Shown piece by piece: positions 1 to 6,375 of a stretch of DNA of 7,086 bases; the first letter of the stretch is position 1; each line of letters starts with the position of its first letter. The stretch is from JBGPBY01 sp041481485. GTDB lineage: Bacteria > Acidobacteriota > Terriglobia > 20CM-2-55-15. Position numbers and translations under genes: made by a program. The notes below the pieces were generated by a model. That model made no database searches, was not told where the DNA came from, and saw nothing but the letters and a program-made list of their open reading frames with translations. Location of the stretch: NCBI GenBank assembly GCA_041481485.1, contig JBGPBY010000384.1:1-7086 (forward strand), in the 5' to 3' direction.

Positions 1-5
1 AACGT

Positions 6-120
6 TGCCGCGATAGCGGCATCGAATTAGAGCCGCGTTAGCGGCGGCAGTTTGCTAGCCACGGGCTTCAGCCCGTGGAGAACACGACGGAAGAACATTT
101 CCAGTGCCGTAGGCACGGCA
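6..120. repeat. Cluster of four short GC-rich palindromes (REP-like)
   Basis: Four perfect hairpins lie in 115 bases. TGCCGC (6-11) pairs with GCGGCA (16-21) across loop GATA. GCCGC (32-36) pairs with GCGGC (41-45) across loop GTTA. CCACGGGC (59-66) pairs with GCCCGTGG (71-78) across loop TTCA. GTGCC (104-108) pairs with GGCAC (112-116), and an alternative pairing is TGCCG (105-109) with CGGCA (116-120). No convincing ORF was seen here. The arrangement resembles the dispersed intergenic palindromes of Planctomycetota and some Acidobacteriota, which is inference from memory. They precede the Hsp70-like gene by about 45 bases and could shape its leader or be remnants of REP-type elements. Confidence 0.75.
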
Positions 121-166
121 GTCCGACACACTAACATCATCGGTCCGTGGCTTACACTGTCAGGTT

Positions 167-1435
167 ATGCATCACGGAATTGGAATTGATTTTGGAACGA
201 CGAACAGTTCAATCGCGTTGGCCCGCGATGAACGAACAGCGGAAACGGTTCGATTTCGTTCCTCTGCCGGAGCCACAGAGACCTTTCGGTCCGTTCTGTA
301 TTTCGAACCAAATACACCGGCGGTCAGCGGGCCGATGGCCATTGAGCGATATCTCGCAGCGGACGAGAAGGGACGGCTCGTTCAGTCGCTGAAATCCTTT
401 CTCGCCAGCCGAATCTTCACGGGGACCAGCATTTTTGGCAGACAGTTTTCCGTGGAGGATCTGATCACCATTATTCTTCGGGACCTTCGCAATCAGGTCG
501 AAGAGCAGTCCGGGGCCATGACAGGACCAGTGGTCGTCGGCCGTCCGGTGCGATACTCCAACGCCAACAACGAAGATGACAATGCGTTCGCGATCGAACG
601 TCTAAGGAAGGCTTTTGAGAAAGCGGGGATTGGCCCCGTGATCTTCGAATACGAGCCGGTGGCGGCGGCATATTTCTACGAAAGCATGCTCGATCACGAT
701 GAGCTGATTCTGATCGGCGACTTCGGCGGCGGTACCAGCGACTTCTCCTTGCTTCGAGTGGGACCCTCGGCGCGGCGCGACCGGACGCATCGGATTCTTG
801 GCACCGAAGGCGTTGCCCTGGCCGGCGACGCGTTTGATGCGCGGATTGTCCGTAATCTGATTTCGCTGAAGCTGGGCCGCGGTTCCGAGTACCGATCGCT
901 GGATAAGGTGTTGCCGATGCCGGGATGGGTGTATTCGGACCTGGAACGCTGGCACTATCTCTCGTTCCTGAAGTCTCCGGACACGATTCAAATGTTGCGA
1001 AGCATTCATCGGCACTCGCTTGAGCCGGAAAAGATCTCGGCGCTGCTGCACATCGTGCAAAACGATCTGGGATTTTTCATGCACCGTTCGGTACAGGAAA
1101 TGAAGGAACAACTGTCGCTGGAGGAGTCCGGGAATTTCGTGTTTGAGGATTTCACGGTTCAGATGCGCGGCAAAGTGAAGCGGCCAACCTTCGAAAGATG
1201 GATCGACGAAGACCTGCAGAAGATTTGCGGCTGCGTCGACCGATTGATGACGGGAACCAGCACCTCAGTGAGTGACGTGGACCGGGTTTTTCTGACCGGC
1301 GGTTCATCGCTGGTACCAGCCGTGAGAAGCATCTTTGAAACGCGGTTCGGGAGCGACAAGATCTCGAGCGGAAGCGAATTCACATCCGTGGCAAAGGGAC
1401 TCGCGCTCCGCGCATGGGGAGAATCCGCCAATTAG
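167..1435 (+). CDS. Hsp70-family ATPase, YegD-like, without a substrate-binding domain
   Basis: This 422-residue protein has the actin/Hsp70 ATPase fold motifs in order. Phosphate-1 is GIDFGTTNSSIAL (residues 5-17), the connect-1 region is EPVAAAY (163-169), phosphate-2 is GDFGGGTSDFSLL (184-196), and the adenosine motif is VFLTGGSSLVPAV (374-386). DnaK is over 600 residues because of a beta-sandwich substrate domain and lid. Here the protein ends soon after the ATPase core, as in E. coli YegD (about 450 residues). It is therefore probably a cytoplasmic, chaperone-like ATPase of unknown client. The insert at about 200-360 is longer and more divergent than in DnaK. The start at ATG 167 places phosphate-1 at the N-terminus as usual; the upstream CAGG is only a weak ribosome site. 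No J-domain or GrpE partner is adjacent. The family is clear and the cellular role is unknown. Confidence 0.9.
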   Translation: MHHGIGIDFGTTNSSIALARDERTAETVRFRSSAGATETFRSVLYFEPNTPAVSGPMAIERYLAADEKGRLVQSLKSFLASRIFTGTSIFGRQFSVEDLITIILRDLRNQVEEQSGAMTGPVVVGRPVRYSNANNEDDNAFAIERLRKAFEKAGIGPVIFEYEPVAAAYFYESMLDHDELILIGDFGGGTSDFSLLRVGPSARRDRTHRILGTEGVALAGDAFDARIVRNLISLKLGRGSEYRSLDKVLPMPGWVYSDLERWHYLSFLKSPDTIQMLRSIHRHSLEPEKISALLHIVQNDLGFFMHRSVQEMKEQLSLEESGNFVFEDFTVQMRGKVKRPTFERWIDEDLQKICGCVDRLMTGTSTSVSDVDRVFLTGGSSLVPAVRSIFETRFGSDKISSGSEFTSVAKGLALRAWGESAN

Positions 1436-1477
1436 GAATTAAGAGATCATGTGAGTGAATGCAATTCCCCGCTGTAG

Positions 1478-1530
1478 GGGCGGTCTATGACCGCCCACAT
1501 TTTCACAGGTCTGAAGATCGTGGGCGGTCA
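1478..1530. repeat. Three-armed inverted-repeat cluster between convergent genes
   Basis: GGGCGGTC (1478-1485) and GACCGCCC (1489-1496) form a perfect hairpin with a 3-base loop. The right arm, extended to TGACCGCCCAC (1488-1498), is also perfectly complementary to GTGGGCGGTCA (1520-1530) across a 21-base loop. The middle arm can therefore pair with either neighbour. The cluster sits in the 152-base gap where the Hsp70-like gene and the ATPase gene converge. No U-tract follows, so it is not a classic intrinsic terminator, although it may still end or stabilise transcripts. The rest of 1436-1587 shows nothing I can name. Confidence 0.7.
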
Positions 1531-1587
1531 GCCTGATCCAACATGGTCGCGTTTCAGCTGCCGTAGTTTTCTTCTTCAGATGCAGCT

Positions 1588-2751
1588 TCATTTTGAAGTT
1601 AATGAACGTTGCCGAAGTTTTAATTTTCCGATTTGACGTAACGGACACGCGGAGATGTGACGGTCTATCGGGAAGGAATCAGAGCCGGGATGGACGATCC
1701 AAAGATGCTTCAGTTCCAGGTCGCTGATTGCGGTTCGCATCGAAGGAGTCACAATCGGAGACTCGCTGAATTTGAATTCCACGCCGTACCGCTTTCCCTG
1801 GTCGACAAACATCAGATCGAGTTCTGCGCCTCCGTGCGTTGCCCAAAAATAGGATTCAGGTGGACGCAAAGTGCTTAGTGTCTCTTCCAGAGCGAACCCT
1901 TCCCAGGACGCGCCGACGCGTGGATGTCCCTGCAACGTGTGGAGGTCGGGAAGGTTTAGCAAAGTGTGCAGAAGCCCGCTGTCACGAAAATAGATCTTCG
2001 GAGCTTTCACCTGCCGCTTTTTGAGATTCTCGTACCAGGGCTGAAGCGGCCTCACCATGAAGGTACCGGTCAGGATATCTAGCCAGCTGCGAACCGTTTT
2101 GTCGGTCACACTCATGGATCTCCCAAACTCTGAAGAATTCCAGATTTGTCCATGAAAGTGGGCGAGCATGGTCCAGAATCGCCGCAACGTGGGAGCCGCG
2201 ACTGAAATTCCGAGTTGAGGAATATCCCGCTGAAGAAATGTCTGAATAAATCCTTCCCGCCATGCGTTGCTGTCCACTTCGTTACGAGCGAGTAACGATC
2301 GCGGAAATCCACCGCGCAGCCACAATCTGTCCAGGGCTTCCGGACCGGTTTCATTGAGATGAAAACCAGAGAGTTCGACGAATTCCACTCGCCCGGCGAG
2401 AGATTCGGAAACACCTTTGACGAGGTCCGGAGACGCGTTGCCAAGTATGAGAAATCGTGACGTGTTCCTGGGGCGATCCACAAGCACCCTCAATACGCTG
2501 AACAGCTCGGGCATGGACTGAATCTCGTCCAGAACGATCAGTCCTCGGAGTGCGCCGAGGGCAAGCTCCGGGTTTTGCAGCCTGTGCCGGGCAGCCGCGG
2601 ATTCAAGATCGAAATAGGCGGCGTGACGAGAATCGCCAAACTGACGCGCAAGCGTCGTCTTCCCACACTGCCGCGGCCCCAACAACGCGGTGACCGGCGA
2701 CCGGCGGACGGATTGTGTGAGCCTGGAAAGGTAAGTTGCCCGCGCAATCAT
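1588..2751 (-). CDS. AAA_14 / DUF4143 family ATP-binding protein
   Basis: Counting from ATG 2751, this is a 387-residue protein. It has Walker A GPRQCGKTT (residues 25-33), Walker B LIVLDE (71-76), and the family's sensor stretch LILGNASPDL at about 102-111. A helix-turn-helix-like segment follows at about 204-227 (SSEFGRSMSVTDKTVRSWL). The C-terminal DUF4143 part has a nuclease-like signature, ELD (310-312) followed by VEFKFSE (324-330), which is the restriction-like E-x-D...E-x-K pattern of this family. Members are widespread P-loop ATPases of unsettled role, often near mobile or toxin-antitoxin-like loci. I chose ATG 2751, which matches the family N-terminus MIARxxYLxRL. The frame extends to TTG 2799, but that codon lies inside a strong inverted repeat and adds unconserved residues. 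No clear ribosome site is visible. The gene is divergent from the methyltransferase gene. Confidence 0.88.
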   Translation of the reverse strand: MIARATYLSRLTQSVRRSPVTALLGPRQCGKTTLARQFGDSRHAAYFDLESAAARHRLQNPELALGALRGLIVLDEIQSMPELFSVLRVLVDRPRNTSRFLILGNASPDLVKGVSESLAGRVEFVELSGFHLNETGPEALDRLWLRGGFPRSLLARNEVDSNAWREGFIQTFLQRDIPQLGISVAAPTLRRFWTMLAHFHGQIWNSSEFGRSMSVTDKTVRSWLDILTGTFMVRPLQPWYENLKKRQVKAPKIYFRDSGLLHTLLNLPDLHTLQGHPRVGASWEGFALEETLSTLRPPESYFWATHGGAELDLMFVDQGKRYGVEFKFSESPIVTPSMRTAISDLELKHLWIVHPGSDSFPIDRHISACPLRQIGKLKLRQRSLTSK

Positions 2752-2764
2752 TGGCGGAAGTGTA

Positions 2765-2801
2765 CCTTGAAAACTCGGAGTCCGACTCCGATTTTTCAAG
2801 G
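2765..2801. repeat. 37-bp near-perfect inverted repeat, bidirectional terminator-like
   Basis: CCTTGAAAA (2765-2773) and TCGGAGT (2775-2781) pair with ACTCCGA (2785-2791) and TTTTCAAGG (2793-2801). The loop is three bases (CCG) and there is one C/T mismatch (2774/2792). The GC stem is followed by a T-run on both strands, which is the shape of a bidirectional intrinsic terminator. No gene ends here: the ATPase gene starts 13 bases away on the minus strand and the methyltransferase gene starts 220 bases away on the plus strand. It may be a leader hairpin or attenuator of the ATPase mRNA, an insulating terminator, or a small mobile palindrome. Confidence 0.8.
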
Positions 2802-3020
2802 CGAGAATCGGGAAAGAGTTCTTCCTGTTTTGAGATGGAGAGAGATTCAGTCAGACGACCGGGAATTGAATGTCCGATAAAGGGCACCGGCAGGTACTAT
2901 TCGTAAGTTTGATTCTGCCACCATATAAGAACCAGCAATGAAAGAAACGTCATGGCAGGACCAGATCCGACCTTCGCGGAGCTTATTGTTGCCGTTGGGT
3001 CAGTCCCAGCAGTTACGGAT
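2802..3020. other. Divergent intergenic region upstream of the methyltransferase
   Basis: This stretch must hold the promoter of the methyltransferase gene and probably that of the ATPase gene. I found AT-rich patches, for example CATATAAG near 2922-2929, but no -35/-10 pair with acceptable spacing, so no promoter is called. The methyltransferase frame is open from ATG 2952, so part of the stretch could be translated if that start is used. No small gene or RNA could be recognised. Confidence 0.4.
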
Positions 3021-4055
3021 ATGAGAATCATAAAAGATAAAAATTCAAGCCAGGCAATGAGGTTTATTGATCTCTTTGCCGGGATTGGAGGAATGCGGCT
3101 GGGGTTTGAACGCGCCGGATGCATGTGCGTGTTTTCGTCCGAATGGAATCGATATGCTGCGGCAACCTACGAAAGGAACTTTGGGTCAGCCCCAGATGGC
3201 GACATCACAACGATTCCTTCCGATCAGATTCCGAATCACGACATCCTGGTGGGCGGGTTTCCCTGCCAGCCGTTCTCGATATCGGGAGTTTCCAAAAAGA
3301 GCAGTCTCGGACGGCCTCACGGCTTCGATGATCCCACTCAGGGAACGCTTTTCTTCGAAATCGTCCGAATTATTCGCGAAAAGCGGCCGCGCGCGTTCCT
3401 TCTGGAGAATGTGAAGAACCTTGTTCATCACGACAAGGGGCGAACGTACCGTGTAATACTGGACACCCTTGAGGATGAATTGGGCTACTTCGTTCCGGAT
3501 CCCCAGGTAATTGATGCCCAGGCGGTTGTACCGCAACATCGTGAACGAATTTACATTGTTGGATTTCGCGATCCGGTTCCTTTCGATTTCCCTCGAATTC
3601 CCCGTCGGCGACCCGACCTTAAAGATCTTCTGGAGAAGGGAGTTCCTGAAAAATACAACCTGAGCAGGAAACTCTGGAACTATCTTCAGCGATATGCCGA
3701 AAAACATAGAGAGGCAGGTAACGGATTCGGGTTTGGGATTGCCGATCCAGAAGGGATTACGCGGACGCTGAGCGCCCGCTATTATAAGGATGGGTCTGAA
3801 ATACTTATTTCACGCGGAAAGGGCAAAACGCCTCGAAGATTAACCCCAAGGGAATGTGCCCGTCTTATGGGATTTCCGGACAGTTTTGAAATTCCCGTTT
3901 CGGATACCCAGGCGTACAAGCAGTTCGGAAACTCAGTCGTCGTTCCGGTTGTTGAAGAAATAGCGAGACGAATGGTCGGCGCGCTGGCGTCTGAGGACAA
4001 GCTCCAGCCACAAAGACGCATGAAACAACTGCCCCTCATTGCAGCGTCTCGCTAA
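3021..4055 (+). CDS. dcm: DNA (cytosine-5) methyltransferase, Dcm/EcoRII type, probable CCWGG specificity
   Basis: This 344-residue enzyme transfers methyl from S-adenosylmethionine to C5 of cytosine. All main m5C-methyltransferase motifs are present. Motif I is FIDLFAGIGG (15-24). Motif IV is GGFPCQPFS with catalytic Cys82. Motif VI is LLENVKNL (Glu129-Asn130-Val131). Motif VIII is QHRERIYIVG (172-181). Motif IX is RRLTPRECARLMGFP (272-286). Motif X includes QFGNSVVVP (301-309). The target-recognition region (233-263: GNGFGFG, TRTLSARYYKDGSEILI) and the following PVSDTQAY resemble E. coli Dcm as I recall it, hence the predicted CCWGG target. I chose start 3021 because MRIIKDK before the core parallels the M.HhaI N-terminus (MIEIKDK). 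ATG 3057 begins at the core itself, and ATG 2952 adds 23 unconserved residues. The gene converges on vsr, with two bases between the stop codons. It should protect host DNA from the nucleases encoded opposite. Confidence 0.95.
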   Translation: MRIIKDKNSSQAMRFIDLFAGIGGMRLGFERAGCMCVFSSEWNRYAAATYERNFGSAPDGDITTIPSDQIPNHDILVGGFPCQPFSISGVSKKSSLGRPHGFDDPTQGTLFFEIVRIIREKRPRAFLLENVKNLVHHDKGRTYRVILDTLEDELGYFVPDPQVIDAQAVVPQHRERIYIVGFRDPVPFDFPRIPRRRPDLKDLLEKGVPEKYNLSRKLWNYLQRYAEKHREAGNGFGFGIADPEGITRTLSARYYKDGSEILISRGKGKTPRRLTPRECARLMGFPDSFEIPVSDTQAYKQFGNSVVVPVVEEIARRMVGALASEDKLQPQRRMKQLPLIAASR

Positions 4056-4057
4056 CT

Positions 4058-4471
4058 TTAATCAGTGGTCAGAAATTTCTGAATTCTTTCTGCGATCTTC
4101 TCCGGCTTGCGCGTTTCGCACTCCCAAACAACCAAAACTCTCCATCCGAGCCTTCGCAGAGTTCTAAGATTCCGAGCATCTCGCGCGATATTTACTGAAC
4201 GCTTGGCGGTCCAAAATGCAGCGTTCGACGCAGGAGTAACGCGGCCATACCGGCAGCGGTGCATATGCCAGAAGCAACCGTGCACAAAGATCACCTTCAA
4301 TCTTGACGGAAAAACCAAATCAGGATGGCCGGGCAGCTTGCGCTTGTGAAGGACGTACCGGTATCCCAGCTTGTGCGTGATACGGCGCACAATCATTTCC
4401 GGTTTCGTGTTCTTGCTGCGAATCGCAGCCATATTCGCGCTTCGTTGTTGTTGGGTGTGAACGTCTGTCAT
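4058..4471 (-). CDS. vsr: Very short patch repair (Vsr) T:G mismatch endonuclease
   Basis: This 137-residue protein nicks 5' of the T in T:G mismatches that arise when 5-methylcytosine deaminates, classically within CTWGG/CCWGG. The residues line up almost one-to-one with E. coli Vsr: N-terminal RSANMAAI, Glu25, PGHPDLV with catalytic Asp51, then IFVHGCFWHMHRC with Phe62, His64, Cys66, Trp68, His69, His71 and Cys73. VVWEC supplies the last zinc-site cysteine (Cys118). Position 63 is Val where E. coli has Thr, a change I believe is common in the family. E. coli Vsr is somewhat longer (156 residues), with a C-terminal tail missing here. The start at ATG 4471 gives the normal N-terminus. The gene lies 34 bases downstream of the HNH gene on the same strand, so it is probably co-transcribed with the nucleases and not with the methyltransferase. 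Confidence 0.95.
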   Translation of the reverse strand: MTDVHTQQQRSANMAAIRSKNTKPEMIVRRITHKLGYRYVLHKRKLPGHPDLVFPSRLKVIFVHGCFWHMHRCRYGRVTPASNAAFWTAKRSVNIARDARNLRTLRRLGWRVLVVWECETRKPEKIAERIQKFLTTD

Positions 4472-4505
4472 TGCATCGAGTGGTGTCTGAGAAATCGTTG
4501 CCGCG

Positions 4506-5474
4506 CTAATCCAATGGCTTTACGCAAGTTTGCAAATGCCAAGCCAGCGCACTGGAGTCAACGCGATAGACGCGGTCCAAAGCCTCACGAATCTTATGTC
4601 CCTCGAAAGTCTGAAGGTAAGGGTCATTCATTTTTCGCACCTGACGAGGAAGATAGACTCTCCGGTCATCGTCAATTCCGAACAATCCTCGATCAAATGC
4701 CCAGTGCAGTGTGCGAGTGAGCGCAATTCCGTTTCTTGGATCGTCTGTCCCCTCTGCTGCCACGGGTACAACGTGCGCCGCCTCAATCTCGCAGAGGCCA
4801 GCTGGCGTCGCGATGCGGGAGCCACTGACGCAGCATGTCTGCTTGTATTGTCGCCGGACCGTAACGGCAAAAGCGACTTCTCTGGCAATTCGCATTCGCA
4901 AACTTGCAGTCTTTGATATTGACGACTTAAACAAATGGAAAGAGTTCTTCACAACGTCCAGGAGTTCAGCGCATGCAAATTCCACATCTTGCTGTCCGGC
5001 GGGATGGAGATTCTCAAAAAGGTTTCCCCACCGCCGACCATTCACCTCTTCTCGAAGCTCCAGAAAATCCGATGATGCTGCTTTTATCAAAACGAGACGA
5101 AAGGATTTCACTTCGTTTCTTCGTCTTTGAAAAATCAACAAGTCGCTTTCTTTAGCTTCATTCAACAAGGGCCCAAGGTTGGAAGTGAGACGAGTCTCTT
5201 TGCGCTCACCGCCCCAGGTCTGCAGCTGATAACGGGATGTCTTCTTCGCAACCAGAGTCTCACCGATGAACAATTCAGCTTCAAGAATCCGATCGGTTGT
5301 GGGCTTCGATTTGGATGTAACGTCCAAGTCCAGAAGTGGAAAGAATTTTCGCAAATTCTTTGGCACAACGATCCCTCCCTGGTTGCCCACAGCTCGTCCC
5401 GTGTCGTTGTGGGCCAAGCACTTGAAGAACGGAGCGTCCCACTCGTCATCCATGAGGAATTCTTTCAGAGACAT
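4506..5474 (-). CDS. EcoRII-N-like (B3-type) DNA-binding domain fused to HNH_2 endonuclease
   Basis: This is a 322-residue, two-part protein. Residues 16-46 (FFKCLAHNDTG, then NQGGIVVP, then FFP) and 78-116 (KTSRYQL, ETRLTS, SDLLIFQ) follow the N-terminal effector domain of EcoRII as I recall it (ANDTG...HQVGLYIP...LFPSI...LLAF). That is a B3-like domain that binds CCWGG. Residues 196-275 form an HNH_2 nuclease: Cys214/Cys215, EAAHVVP with His234, NGIAL with Asn248, and HWAFDRGLF with His257 and Asp261. Residues 135-195 are a linker of no recognised family. The ATG overlaps the stop of the upstream nuclease gene as TGATG, implying translational coupling. The likely role is a second, sequence-directed restriction nuclease of the CCWGG system, or a specificity/effector partner of the PD-(D/E)XK enzyme. 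HNH is secure, EcoRII-N is probable, and the functional link is inferred. Confidence 0.85.
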   Translation of the reverse strand: MSLKEFLMDDEWDAPFFKCLAHNDTGRAVGNQGGIVVPKNLRKFFPLLDLDVTSKSKPTTDRILEAELFIGETLVAKKTSRYQLQTWGGERKETRLTSNLGPLLNEAKESDLLIFQRRRNEVKSFRLVLIKAASSDFLELREEVNGRRWGNLFENLHPAGQQDVEFACAELLDVVKNSFHLFKSSISKTASLRMRIAREVAFAVTVRRQYKQTCCVSGSRIATPAGLCEIEAAHVVPVAAEGTDDPRNGIALTRTLHWAFDRGLFGIDDDRRVYLPRQVRKMNDPYLQTFEGHKIREALDRVYRVDSSALAWHLQTCVKPLD

Positions 5475-5476
5475 CA
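5472..5476 (-). promoter_or_regulatory. TGATG stop/start overlap coupling the two nuclease genes
   Basis: On the minus strand the stop TGA of the PD-(D/E)XK nuclease gene (5476-5474) shares its A with the ATG of the HNH gene (5474-5472). The bases just upstream contain no good Shine-Dalgarno sequence. Translation of the second gene therefore most simply depends on re-initiation by ribosomes finishing the first. This would fix the two proteins near a constant ratio, consistent with their acting together. Confidence 0.75.
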
Positions 5477-6250
5477 GATTTTAGAGCCGGCTTTCCAGCG
5501 TTTCATTGCAGGGTCCAAATAGTGTTCAAAGAAGTGTTCAAATGTAATGACATTGGATGCACCTGGGTAACATTTGGTCTTTATGCGCTCCGGGACAACG
5601 AGGTAGATCCTTGTCTTCAGCATTTCATCCAAATCCCGCTTTGCAACCTTCTCATCAATAGTGGCAAGAAAGAATCCAAGGCCTCTCGTTCCCTCAGTGA
5701 CGATCTGTCTCCAACGTTCACGAAGGGTTCGCTTCACTGTGAATATCAAGGCGTCCATCGGGTTGATCTTGAAATGCTCAATGGACGGAATAACGAAATC
5801 GGGAATACTGCCTTCGAGGTCGGCACGCGCTGTGTAGGGATAACCCAAACGCTTGAATAATTCTCCAAGAAGATATTCAAATACTCTTCCGGCTCGAGGC
5901 CTTCGGCTTTGAGTCAATCCAAGAAAAAAACGGTCAAGGTCGAGAAAGTGATCGCTTATTTTGTTCAGGACGGTAATGCCGTCGTTTCCATCAGTCACAT
6001 TCAGAAAGACGGAGGAGAGGGCATACTTTCCGGCCTCGGACTCCGCTTTCAGGTAGACGTCATAGGCCTGAGACTGGATTTGTTCCACTAGTGAACTGAA
6101 ATTCGATTTGATCCATTCGACGTCATGTCCATGTTCCTGCGTTGCGAGAGTGAAAGCAGCCTGCGCAATCGAATGTCCGGAAGGCATTTTTGATCGAAAG
6201 GCATCGTTGAGCGACTTTAGAGTTTCCGTCTTTTGGGTTTTGCCCGACAT
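5474..6250 (-). CDS. EcoRII/PspGI-type PD-(D/E)XK restriction endonuclease (catalytic half of EcoRII)
   Basis: This 258-residue protein matches the C-terminal catalytic domain of EcoRII. The stretch SRRPRAGRVFEYLL (115-128) corresponds to EcoRII RRKSRAGKSLELHL and supplies Glu125. IPDFVIPS (149-156) supplies Asp151. FTVKRTLRERWRQIVTE (170-186) corresponds to the VKTTCKDRWRQ motif and supplies Lys173 and Glu186. The 13-residue gap between this Lys and Glu equals the K324/E337 spacing reported for EcoRII. LVVPERI and CYPG (217-230) also match. EcoRII is about 400 residues with an N-terminal effector domain; this protein lacks it, as does PspGI (about 270 residues). It is predicted to cut unmethylated CCWGG. 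Phe160 falls near the position where I recall EcoRII having a functional Tyr308. ATG 6250 has a weak GGATG ribosome site. This is the first gene of a minus-strand run with the HNH gene and vsr. Confidence 0.88.
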   Translation of the reverse strand: MSGKTQKTETLKSLNDAFRSKMPSGHSIAQAAFTLATQEHGHDVEWIKSNFSSLVEQIQSQAYDVYLKAESEAGKYALSSVFLNVTDGNDGITVLNKISDHFLDLDRFFLGLTQSRRPRAGRVFEYLLGELFKRLGYPYTARADLEGSIPDFVIPSIEHFKINPMDALIFTVKRTLRERWRQIVTEGTRGLGFFLATIDEKVAKRDLDEMLKTRIYLVVPERIKTKCYPGASNVITFEHFFEHYLDPAMKRWKAGSKI

Positions 6251-6375
6251 TGTTCATCCGTCATGAATTGCGATCGAGCGCCGAGTTTAGCGCAAAGGTC
6301 TGTACGGAGCGAAGCGTTGACACTGCAACTTTTTCGCTTCCTCCTTCCAACTGCAGTATTCTGACTGTGCTTCAT

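Noticed and set aside
6..120. CRISPR-like array from the regular palindromes at the left edge
   Set aside because: The palindromes differ from one another in sequence and length, and the intervals are irregular. There is no repeated direct unit and there are no cas genes.
602..1111. Long minus-strand open frame of about 169 codons inside the Hsp70-like gene
   Set aside because: The composition is arginine- and glutamine-rich with no recognisable motif, and it is fully antisense to a clear Hsp70 ATPase domain. It is a shadow frame.
2752..2799. Extended start of the ATPase at TTG 2799
   Set aside because: It adds 16 unconserved residues, uses a rare start codon and lies within the 37-bp inverted repeat. 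ATG 2751 gives the normal family N-terminus.
3186..3707. Minus-strand open frame of 173 codons inside the methyltransferase gene
   Set aside because: It is antisense to methyltransferase motifs IV-VIII and has no protein-family features.
6317..6361. TTGACA (6317-6322) as a -35 box with TATTCT (6356-6361) as a -10 for the Uma2 gene
   Set aside because: The spacing is over 30 bases and no -10 sits at 16-18 bases. It is not a usable promoter.
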